This document shows, piece by piece, positions 16,624 to 23,529 of a DNA stretch of 56,773 nucleotides. The DNA is from an uncultured Collinsella sp. (lineage in GTDB: Bacteria > Actinomycetota > Coriobacteriia > Coriobacteriales > Coriobacteriaceae). Each line of letters begins with the position of its first letter. The first letter of the stretch is position 1. A program made the translations under genes and the position numbers. The notes beneath the pieces were generated by a model. That model worked only from the letters and a program-made list of their open reading frames with translations. It did not search any database and was not told the origin of the DNA. The stretch is taken from positions 1 to 56,773 of the forward strand of contig CAUAEH010000007.1 of NCBI GenBank assembly GCA_958427975.1, given 5' to 3'.

Positions 16624-17634
16624 ATGGATATCAAAACACGCAACATAGCAACGCCCGCCGCGGACGCGCCAGCGACGCCACCCGCCTCCGCCCCCGCGCC
16701 CGTCGTGGGCCGTTTCGCCCCGTCGCCCTCGGGCCGCATGCACCTGGGCAACGTGTTCAGCTGCCTGTGCTCGTGGCTTTCAGCCCGCAGCCAGGGCGGC
16801 AGCATCGTGCTGCGCATCGAGGACCTGGACGATCGCTGCAAGCGCCCGGAACTTGCCGCTCAACTGATTGACGATCTGACCTGGCTGGGGCTCGAGTGGG
16901 ACGAAGGCCCCTACTACCAGCACGATCGCCTAGACCTGTACGAAAGCGCCCTGCGCCAGCTGCAAGACGCCCGCCTCACCTATCCCTGTTTTTGCACGCG
17001 TGCCGAACTCCACGCCGCGAGCGCGCCGCACGCCAGCGACGGCACGCCCATCTACCGCGGCGCCTGCAGAGGTCTTTCTGCTGAAGAAATCACCCGCCGC
17101 AGTGCCCTGCGTGCTCCGGCCACGCGCCTGCGCGTGCCCACCGTCGACGACCTCGCCAGCGACGTGATCGAATTCGTGGACCGCACGTACGGAGCCCAAT
17201 GCGAAGCACTCGCCACCGAGTGCGGTGACTTTTTGGTGCGCCGCAGCGACGGCGTTTTTGCCTACCAGCTAGCCGTGGTGGTCGACGACGCTGCCATGGA
17301 CGTCACCGAGGTCGTGCGCGGATGCGATCTGCTGGGCTCCACGCCCCGCCAAATCTACCTGCAGCATCTGCTGGGACTTCCCACACCGCACTACGCGCAC
17401 ATTCCGCTGCTCATGTCGCCGGACGGCCGCCGCCTTTCCAAGCGCGACCGCGACCTGGACCTGGGCGAGCTCCGCGCCCGCTTTGGCGCGCCCGAGGCAC
17501 TGCTGGGCTGGCTCGCCGGGCAAACAGGCATCGCGCCGGACGCCACACCGCGCTCTGCCGAGCAGCTGGTTGAGCACTTTAGCTGGGATGTTATCCGTAC
17601 GCATCGGGAAAACATCACTGTAACGGTCGAGTAG
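16624..17634 (+). CDS. gluQ: Glutamyl-Q tRNA(Asp) synthetase
   Basis: Truncated glutamyl-tRNA-synthetase paralogue that attaches glutamate to queuosine at position 34 of tRNA-Asp. The HIGH-like motif is RMHLGN (38-43) in GRFAPSPSGRMHLGNVFS. The zinc site characteristic of GluQ is visible as C122, C124, Y144 and C148. The KMSKS-like loop is RRLSKRDRD. At 336 residues it lacks the anticodon-binding domain, as expected. I start at the ATG at 16624; the upstream extension to 16507 is unrelated sequence. An N-terminal Ala/Pro stretch (9-27) precedes the catalytic core. Confidence 0.9.
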   Translation: MDIKTRNIATPAADAPATPPASAPAPVVGRFAPSPSGRMHLGNVFSCLCSWLSARSQGGSIVLRIEDLDDRCKRPELAAQLIDDLTWLGLEWDEGPYYQHDRLDLYESALRQLQDARLTYPCFCTRAELHAASAPHASDGTPIYRGACRGLSAEEITRRSALRAPATRLRVPTVDDLASDVIEFVDRTYGAQCEALATECGDFLVRRSDGVFAYQLAVVVDDAAMDVTEVVRGCDLLGSTPRQIYLQHLLGLPTPHYAHIPLLMSPDGRRLSKRDRDLDLGELRARFGAPEALLGWLAGQTGIAPDATPRSAEQLVEHFSWDVIRTHRENITVTVE

Positions 17635-17686
17635 CCAGCCACCCCGTCCCCTCGACCCCCCCTCAACGAGGACATGATTCTGTGTC

Positions 17687-17715
17687 TTGTTATGTACGGA
17701 ATAATTCCGTACAAT
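17687..17715 (+). promoter_or_regulatory. Toxin-antitoxin promoter with palindromic operator
   Basis: -35 TTGTTA (17687-17692) and -10 TACAAT (17710-17715) are separated by 17 bp. The spacer and -10 overlap a perfect 19-bp palindrome, GTACGGAATAATTCCGTAC, at 17694-17712. This is what is expected for autorepression by a ribbon-helix-helix antitoxin, with or without toxin. Confidence 0.8.
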
Positions 17716-17736
17716 TATGCAAAGGAGGTTTTTACC

Positions 17737-18003
17737 ATGCCAACGATTGAGAAGCACCGCCGTATGGATCTAAGGTTGACCGAACGCCAACGCCTTACTT
17801 ACGAGCGCGCCGCGGCCTTGCGTGGGCAAACTCTCACCCAATGGGCCACAGCCCACCTTGACGAGAGCTCCGCACGTGATATCGCCGAGGCGTCAACAAC
17901 CTATCTTTCTCCTGATGGTTTCAATGCATTTTGCGAAATGCTCGATTCCCCCATGCCTCAAGCCGCAAAAGCGCTGCTCGACCGTAAAGCGGTTTGGGAA
18001 TGA
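17737..18003 (+). CDS. DUF1778-type antitoxin (TacA-like)
   Basis: 88 residues. The N-terminal ribbon-helix-helix part (IEKHRRMDLRLTERQRLTYERAAALRGQTLTQWATAHL) binds DNA, and the C-terminal tail (PDGFNAFCEML...PQAAKALLDRK) is the part that in TacA neutralises the toxin. The ATG at 17737 follows AAAGGAGG. The stop overlaps the toxin start (ATGA). The operator at 17694-17712 suggests autoregulation. Use of this start discards the AT-rich leader seen in the longer frame. Confidence 0.88.
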   Translation: MPTIEKHRRMDLRLTERQRLTYERAAALRGQTLTQWATAHLDESSARDIAEASTTYLSPDGFNAFCEMLDSPMPQAAKALLDRKAVWE

Positions 18004-18473
18004 GCACATTTACCAAGCCCGTTCAACTCCCCGTTGGTCAAGGCATCGAGGCTTTCCACTGCGGAAATACTCTTGTAGACGGATGGGCTAAAAACAGATC
18101 AGCCTCGGCGCGAAGAAGAGGATCAGCGGTTATATACGCATCGTATTGCGACGGCACAGTTGCTGGGTTTTATACGCTGTGCACGCACTCCGTGGCTCGC
18201 GAAAATGTTGATGGAGGATGGTTCGTGCGGAACTCCCCCTCCCAAGTTCCCACAGTGCTGCTTGGAATGATGGGGGTCGATGAGAAGTTCAAGGGGCTTG
18301 GTCTTGGAGCTTCACTACTCAAAGATGCCATCGAGAACGCCTTGAAAATTTCTGCCCTAGCAGGGGCGCGAGCTTTGGTTGTCGATCCAGTAGATGATAA
18401 GGCGGCAGCATTCTATGAACATTTTGGCTTCGCCACCCTACCCGGCACCAACCGAATGGCGCTGAAACTCTAG
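18000..18473 (+). CDS. GNAT toxin (TacT-like tRNA acetyltransferase)
   Basis: 157 residues, starting at the ATG that overlaps the antitoxin stop. GNAT features are the acetyl-CoA loop EKFKGLGLGASLLKDAI and the catalytic-type Tyr139 in AAAFYEHFGFATL. Relatives such as TacT and AtaT acetylate the amino group of aminoacyl-tRNA and stop translation. Coupling, gene order and the DUF1778 partner support the toxin assignment; the tRNA target is unknown. Confidence 0.87.
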   Translation: MSTFTKPVQLPVGQGIEAFHCGNTLVDGWAKNRSASARRRGSAVIYASYCDGTVAGFYTLCTHSVARENVDGGWFVRNSPSQVPTVLLGMMGVDEKFKGLGLGASLLKDAIENALKISALAGARALVVDPVDDKAAAFYEHFGFATLPGTNRMALKL

Positions 18474-18513
18474 ATTGTCAGGCGACATCTCCTCCAGCTC
18501 CCAGCATGTCTTA

Positions 18514-18556
18514 AGTTACCCTATAAATAAAAATTACACTGAAATGTAGGGCAACT
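18514..18556. promoter_or_regulatory. Inverted repeat AGTTACCCTATA...TGTAGGGCAACT
   Basis: The arms at 18514-18525 and 18545-18556 flank a 19-nt AT-rich spacer. The same structure, with perfect arms, is at 20333-20376 in front of the 103-residue gene. Here it lies between convergent gene ends (toxin and metallophosphoesterase), so it has no obvious gene to regulate. Confidence 0.6.
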
Positions 18557-18594
18557 ACCCAAGGCATCGTATGAAGTGCTCGCTATGCCCGCCT

Positions 18595-19320
18595 CTACGC
18601 AACATCCCAGGGCTGGAGTTCGTCGCCCAGGCGAATGATGCAGTCGTAGAGCACGGTATGACGCTCGCCCGGGTTGGCGTCACGATGAAAATGCCCGTAG
18701 TACCAGCGCTTGTAGTCCAGGCGGTCCTCCAGCTCGTCGAAAAACGTGGTGAGTCGATCGACATCGGGATAATTCCAGCCGGGCGCCGGATAGAGCGTGG
18801 ACGACAACATGCGCGTGGAGCAGGTATGGGTGATCACGTAGTCGATCTTCCAGTCCACACTGTCGAGCTTTGTCCGCGCCTCCTCAAAGTTGCGCTCGTC
18901 CGGAAGCTCCTGCGGCCACCAGCTGGAATACGGAATGCGGTATTCCTTGTCCACGCTCGTGGCGCCGCCCATGGTAAAAATCGTTGAGCCATCGAGCTCA
19001 AAAACCTCGCCGCGCGTCAGGCGCCGTATGGGAGAGGTATCCGACAGGCGCTGCGTCAGCCCACCGTGCCACAGCTCCATGGGGCGCTCCGCCCAGTGAT
19101 CGAAACGCTCGTGGTTTCCGTCGACAAACAGCACCGTATAGGGGCGCGACTCCAGCCAGGCGATATCGGCACACTCCTCGGCAGAGAAATCCCACGGAAA
19201 GCCAAAGTCGCCGGCGATAATCAGATAGTCGTCGCTCGTCAGACTATCCCCAAGCTCCCAGTCGCGAAGCTTTTGCATGTCGGCACCGCCGTGAATATCG
19301 CCTGTTACATAGACCGTCAT
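18595..19320 (-). CDS. Calcineurin-like metallophosphoesterase
   Basis: 241 residues with the full dinuclear-metal motif set: GDIHG (7-11), GDFG (37-40), GNHE (68-71), THTC and GHFH. The start ATG overlaps the stop of the upstream metallophosphoesterase (ATGA), so the two are translationally coupled. Substrates of such small cytoplasmic phosphoesterases range from cyclic nucleotides to Ap4A and RNA ends and cannot be deduced. Confidence 0.9.
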   Translation of the reverse strand: MTVYVTGDIHGGADMQKLRDWELGDSLTSDDYLIIAGDFGFPWDFSAEECADIAWLESRPYTVLFVDGNHERFDHWAERPMELWHGGLTQRLSDTSPIRRLTRGEVFELDGSTIFTMGGATSVDKEYRIPYSSWWPQELPDERNFEEARTKLDSVDWKIDYVITHTCSTRMLSSTLYPAPGWNYPDVDRLTTFFDELEDRLDYKRWYYGHFHRDANPGERHTVLYDCIIRLGDELQPWDVA

Positions 19321-19955
19321 CGGATTACCACTTCCCTCTTATAGGTTTCGAGATCGCGCTCTATCTGCTCGTCACCCGTGGCGTTGACCCACCGCGGCCA
19401 TTTAACGCAACACACCGGCTCGTCTACCTGCGCGAACCGCGACCTGAGCTCATCCAGACTCACAGGGGCGTAGCTGTTAGCGTCCACACCCACGTCATAG
19501 CGCAGCAGCCCCTGTCTGAGGTTGAACTTGTTGTACGCGCTGCCGCAGCTGTGGATATGCCCGTGCAGATGCCAGCTGCCGTGCGACATGCCCTGCCAGT
19601 CGACCATGGGATAGTGACTCAACACGATTTTTTGGCGGTTGATCTTGAACACGCAAATGGGCGGTTCGACGATAAAAGCATCCGCTACCGCAGGCTGCGT
19701 CCAGTCTTTGTCGTGATTGCCGGGCAGCAAATGGACACGTTTGCATGCAATGCTTTTGCGTAGCTCGTAGGCATCTTTGACCGTCATTTTAAAGCTAAAG
19801 TCGCCCAAGATGTAGAGCTCGTCATCCGCAGCGACCTTGCTATTAATGTTGGAGACCATGGCGTCGTTCATCTGCGCAACAGTCGACCAAGGCCTATCGC
19901 TAAGCCTTAGCATGTTCTCGTGTCCAAAGTGAGTATCGCTGGTAAACCAGATCAC
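19317..19955 (-). CDS. Metallophosphoesterase, second of a coupled pair
   Basis: 212 residues from a GTG at 19955, selected because AGGAGG lies five bases upstream and the protein then begins VIWFTSDTHFGHENM, as in its family. An ATG at 19985 is an alternative without a good ribosome-binding site. Motifs are SDTHFGH (6-12), GDFS, GNHD, SHYP and HGHIH. The family includes phage-type and conserved hypothetical phosphoesterases. It overlaps the next phosphoesterase by four bases, suggesting the two act on related substrates. Confidence 0.88.
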   Translation of the reverse strand: MIWFTSDTHFGHENMLRLSDRPWSTVAQMNDAMVSNINSKVAADDELYILGDFSFKMTVKDAYELRKSIACKRVHLLPGNHDKDWTQPAVADAFIVEPPICVFKINRQKIVLSHYPMVDWQGMSHGSWHLHGHIHSCGSAYNKFNLRQGLLRYDVGVDANSYAPVSLDELRSRFAQVDEPVCCVKWPRWVNATGDEQIERDLETYKREVVIR

Positions 19956-19995
19956 GGGGACCTCCTGTTGCTGCGGGGCATCCATCCCTTAGGGC

Positions 19996-20235
19996 TTACC
20001 CCTCGTTCTTCCATCCAAACGGGTCAAGTACCCAAAAGATCAAATCGAGCACGCCGCCGGTCATCATGGCGGCGGCAAGGGCGATGATGACGTGCAGAGA
20101 GCTGGTACTTCGAAGCATGTCGAATGGTCCCAGAACAGCCAGCAGCGCGACCGCTGCGCCGGCCACGCACAGCGCGAGGCACGGCCCCGCGCCCTTGACG
20201 CACTTCTTTGCGAGATGCTTGGTGTTGTCACTCAT
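19996..20235 (-). CDS. Small membrane protein of unknown function
   Basis: 79 residues from the ATG at 20235 (MSDNTKHLAKKCVKGAG). It has two hydrophobic helices, CLALCVAGAAVALLAVLGPF and VIIALAAAMMTGGVLDLIFWVL, with short polar ends. AAGGAG lies ten bases upstream, a little far; an ATG at 20274 is possible. It is just upstream of, and in the same direction as, the metallophosphoesterase pair. No homology recognised. Confidence 0.6.
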   Translation of the reverse strand: MSDNTKHLAKKCVKGAGPCLALCVAGAAVALLAVLGPFDMLRSTSSLHVIIALAAAMMTGGVLDLIFWVLDPFGWKNEG

Positions 20236-20332
20236 TGGAATCGAACTCCTTAGAGGGCCGTTGTTCAGCTTCATGCCGCTGAGGCAGAGCAGGGCAGCAG
20301 GGTAAGTGTCGCATGTCGTGCGGACATGCTTG

Positions 20333-20376
20333 AGTTACCCTACAAATTATTAGATTTGATAGAATGTAGGGTAACT
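20333..20376 (+). promoter_or_regulatory. Perfect inverted repeat in front of the 103-residue gene
   Basis: AGTTACCCTACA (20333-20344) and TGTAGGGTAACT (20365-20376) are exact inverse copies around a 20-nt AT-rich spacer. A -10-like TAGAAT (20360-20365) overlaps the right arm. This looks like a dimeric repressor site on the promoter. A diverged copy lies at 18514-18556. Confidence 0.7.
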
Positions 20377-20394
20377 ACTCGGAAGGGAGGCTCA

Positions 20395-20706
20395 ATGTCT
20401 GTCTTAGAAGATGTCCTAGAAGAGGAATATGCACGCTCTAGTCGCCTTTTGGACCTCATGGAACAGGAAATCGGTCTCCTTCCAAAGGGCAGCATCCGCA
20501 TGCGAAACATAAAAGGCCACGAATACTACTACCTCAACTATCGAGTCGGTGACAAGGTTAAAAGCGACTATGTACCCGCTACAGAGATTGATGAGCTGCA
20601 AGCCAAAATCGAACGTCGAAGGACTCTTGCGGCCGCCATCAGAGAACAAAAGCAGTCTCAAAAGCTAATCATACGTGCGTTGGGAAGGGTGCCGAATGCT
20701 GACTGA
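20395..20706 (+). CDS. Small protein resembling DUF6788, possible toxin-antitoxin component
   Basis: 103 residues; GGAAGGGAGG supports the ATG at 20395. The N-terminal helix (VLEDVLEEEYARSSRLLDLMEQEIG) is followed by LPKGSIRMRNIKGHEYYYLNYRVGDKVKSDYV. This is a pattern I associate, from memory, with DUF6788-type proteins that often precede nucleotidyltransferase-like genes. A helical C-terminus ends it. An ATG at 20697 overlapping its stop opens only 13 codons (MLTEQQRFSSKTN), perhaps the remnant of a lost downstream partner. Base composition is AT-richer than the neighbours. Confidence 0.65.
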   Translation: MSVLEDVLEEEYARSSRLLDLMEQEIGLLPKGSIRMRNIKGHEYYYLNYRVGDKVKSDYVPATEIDELQAKIERRRTLAAAIREQKQSQKLIIRALGRVPNAD

Positions 20707-20859
20707 ACAGCAGAGATTTTCCTCTAAAACAAATTGAAAACCTTGCCGCGTACATGCTGTTCGCATCCGCTGAGTCCGAGCCGCTGCCCAAGTCACCATG
20801 TGCCCGGCACAAAAATAGTTACACGCGGAACTATTCCAAAACCGAAAGAACCACTGCAG

Positions 20860-21380
20860 TTAGTACCCGATAACCATAATGCCTTTTAACGGAACAGGCA
20901 TGCGCCCGCTTGCATACAATGTTTTGAAAAAAGTTACGACCTTTTCGTAGTCTCTGCTTGAGTTGTTACCACTCTTGTACACATTACGAACGACTACACA
21001 AAGATATGCTGCATCCTGTATCATGCACGCTTCGAAAAAATCCTTCAGAAACTGGTTGTTCGCGACAGCGCGCCCGGCCTCAATCTCCACTATCGTGTTA
21101 GTATCCCTATGGACGGCATCGACCTCAAAAGCTTTATCAATTAAGCCTTTCTCCCCATACAACACTGGCATCGATAGTTTCTCGTTTTTCTTTTTCCCGC
21201 CTCAACATTGAAACCAAATTGCTTCAAATCGAACGCCAAAATTCGGAGCACGCTATCGCTGTGCTCACTGTTTTTATCAGAACGAATCTGCTCAATATTT
21301 TTATTTACAGCTTTTACAACGTCCATTAACGGCTGCGGCGGACGACCGTTTAATGGGAAGTAAATCCAGTTGCACTCCAT
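20860..21380 (-). pseudogene. Frameshifted PD-(D/E)XK-like hypothetical protein
   Basis: Two overlapping frames make one protein. The first (ATG 21380, ribosome-binding site AGAAAGGA) gives MECNWIYFPLNGRPPQPLM...LAFDLKQFGFNVEAGK. The second continues KLSMPVLYGEKGLIDKAFEVDAVHRDT, NTIVEIEAGRAVANNQFLKDFFEA and so on to a stop at 20860. The frame must change by -1, within the A5-G-A5 run at 21185-21195, consistent with loss of one A or with slippage. The EVDAV...IVEIEAG pair is the D...ExE core of restriction-endonuclease-like folds. The intact length would be about 173 residues. The function is unknown; it sits at the edge of the defence island. Confidence 0.7.
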
Positions 21381-21987
21381 TGATAGTCCTTTCTCTATAT
21401 TCATTTAGCCACTGCAGCTATTTTAAATTAATGTTATAAAACACCGACGACTAACGATGCCATAAACAGTCAATCGGCCAACCTTTTAGCAGTTAGCGAA
21501 CCATGCAAGCAAACAGAAACCTTAATCAACATGACGGATTGGCGCTTTCGGTCATTAGCAAACAGAATCACTTGCCCATGGAGCCATTTACCCTTGGCCT
21601 CTCAATTAGGACTGGCGTCAAATGCCGCATGCCTAAGTAATATTAAGGTCCTTCCATGGCTGCCGTGCAGTAGCCCACGCACCCAATGACATCCATATGT
21701 GAAACTCATGCTGATCCGGAGAGCATGGGCATGAGACTGGGTAAGAAAAACGCCCAGTACCACACCTAAGCTACAGACTTCACTAATCCCACGACAAGCA
21801 ACTTATTTGGTGTGCGAACTTTTTATATGCACAAGCTCAAATGTCTCTATATCGTTTGTGTTCTATCTTCTTGTCTGTAAACACAATAAAATGAAACTTT
21901 ATTTGCATTAAGCAGTACTCCCTAGACGTTTTACTTTCATCCTGGTAGCCTGGATATCTAGAGGTTTCTGTTTGGAGAGGGTTAGCA
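21381..21987. other. 607-bp AT-rich intergenic region before the methyltransferase
   Basis: I see no convincing gene, RNA or repeat in this stretch. It is AT-richer than the core genome, like the rest of the island, and must contain the methyltransferase promoter. Frames that cross it are short and lack ribosome-binding sites. It may be the scar of lost genes. Confidence 0.5.
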
Positions 21988-23529
21988 GTGATTCCCGTTA
22001 TTGACTTATTCGCGGGCCCGGGAGGCCTTGGGGAAGGCTTTTCATCACTTCGAGACGCTGAGAACAAGCCCGTGTTCCAAACAATCATGTCCATTGAACG
22101 TGACAAGCAAGCTCATCAGACCCTGAGGCTTCGTTCATATCTGCGCAAAATTGCAGAACCGGACAGAACATTGCCGAGAGTTTATCTCAGATACATGAAA
22201 AAGCATGACAATGAGACCTTCGACCAACTTATCCGCTACCGCCCAAAAGAATGGCAGGCCGCTTGCGAAGAAGCTTTATGCGACGAGCTCGTCGATGGAG
22301 ACGACCGCTTGGTCAAACTCGGCGCCGAACGCGTGACAAGATGGTTTGAAGACCGTGATAGGGGTCCGCTGGTCCTTATTGGCGGACCTCCGTGCCAAGC
22401 ATATTCGTTGGTGGGCAGATCGCGGCGCAAGCATGACATTACATTCGAAGAGGACCCGAAGCACACCCTCTACCGTTGCTACCTCTCGTTTATCAACGAG
22501 CTAAAGCCGGATGTCTTCGTTATGGAAAACGTCAAAGGACTTCTTTCTGCAAAGCACGAGGGCCATGGCGTTTTTAACCGCATATGCAAAGATATGGAAG
22601 AGGCGGGATACACCATCCATTCCCTCGTCACTGATGACCCCCATAATCCAAAAGATTACGTGGTCAAAGCCGAACAGTATGGAATCCCCCAGATGCGACA
22701 CAGGGTCATTCTCCTTGGTATTAAAAATGACACCGGAATCGAACCGAGCACGCTAACCAAAAAGCATGTTTGCACTCTTGGGTCAGCCCTTCGTGGACTG
22801 CCTAAACTGCGAAGTGGATTCTCTGAACGCAACGAGAACTGGCGCGATATGAACTGGGCAGAGTACATAAACTCAGCGGCAAAAGAGCTGAAAGACAATG
22901 ACGAATGCAACGATCTTACAGACATCCTTGATAGGGTAATTTCACGCTACGCGCCAAAGTTAACCGCAAAGCACAAAGTTGATCCCGTCCACAATCGATA
23001 TGAAGAATGGTATAGAGGAAGGCTCGGAAATAGCAAGGTCCTCACAAATCATGAGTCTCGCTCTCACTTGGCGAGCGATCTTGACCGTTATCTCTTTTGT
23101 GCGGCATATGCAGAAAAATACGGTACGCCCGCACGCCTTGAAGAATTCCCCGAGTCATTGCTTCCCAATCATAAGAACGTCCAGGCAGCAAAAACGACTG
23201 GTAACTATAAATTCAACGACCGTTTTCGTGTGCAAGTATGGGGAAGACCCTCTACGACCATCACCTCGCATATCGCCAAGGACGGACACTATTACATCCA
23301 TCCGGATCCGTCGCAATGCAGGAGCCTTACCGTAAGAGAGGCCGCAAGACTTCAAACCTTCCCAGATGACTATCTGTTCGAAGGCAACAGAACGTCTCAG
23401 TACACTCAGGTGGGTAACGCGGTGCCGCCGCTACTTGCCCAGCAGATAGCGGCGGTAGTCGCAAAGGCACTTGGAAAAGAAGCCCACGGGTTTTACGAGA
23501 ATCTTACAGACGATACTGACTGCTCTTAA
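21988..23529 (+). CDS. DNA (cytosine-5-)-methyltransferase of the defence island
   Basis: C5 methyltransferase of 513 residues. Motif I is DLFAGPGGLGEGF (6-18). Motif IV is GGPPCQAYS with catalytic Cys136. Motif VI is ENV (180-182) and motif VIII QYGIPQMRHRVILLG. Motifs IX and X are RSLTVREAARLQTFPDDYLF and QVGNAVPPLLAQQIA. The GTG at 21988 follows GGAGAGGG. It is convergent with, and overlaps by 26 bp, the AIPR gene that ends the MORC/Z1 operon. It probably methylates host DNA so that the nuclease complex spares it. The recognition sequence is unknown. Confidence 0.95.
   Translation: MIPVIDLFAGPGGLGEGFSSLRDAENKPVFQTIMSIERDKQAHQTLRLRSYLRKIAEPDRTLPRVYLRYMKKHDNETFDQLIRYRPKEWQAACEEALCDELVDGDDRLVKLGAERVTRWFEDRDRGPLVLIGGPPCQAYSLVGRSRRKHDITFEEDPKHTLYRCYLSFINELKPDVFVMENVKGLLSAKHEGHGVFNRICKDMEEAGYTIHSLVTDDPHNPKDYVVKAEQYGIPQMRHRVILLGIKNDTGIEPSTLTKKHVCTLGSALRGLPKLRSGFSERNENWRDMNWAEYINSAAKELKDNDECNDLTDILDRVISRYAPKLTAKHKVDPVHNRYEEWYRGRLGNSKVLTNHESRSHLASDLDRYLFCAAYAEKYGTPARLEEFPESLLPNHKNVQAAKTTGNYKFNDRFRVQVWGRPSTTITSHIAKDGHYYIHPDPSQCRSLTVREAARLQTFPDDYLFEGNRTSQYTQVGNAVPPLLAQQIAAVVAKALGKEAHGFYENLTDDTDCS

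Noticed and set aside
21837..22106. 89-codon minus-strand frame at the methyltransferase start
   Set aside because: Overlaps the conserved motif I region of the methyltransferase on the other strand; no homology.
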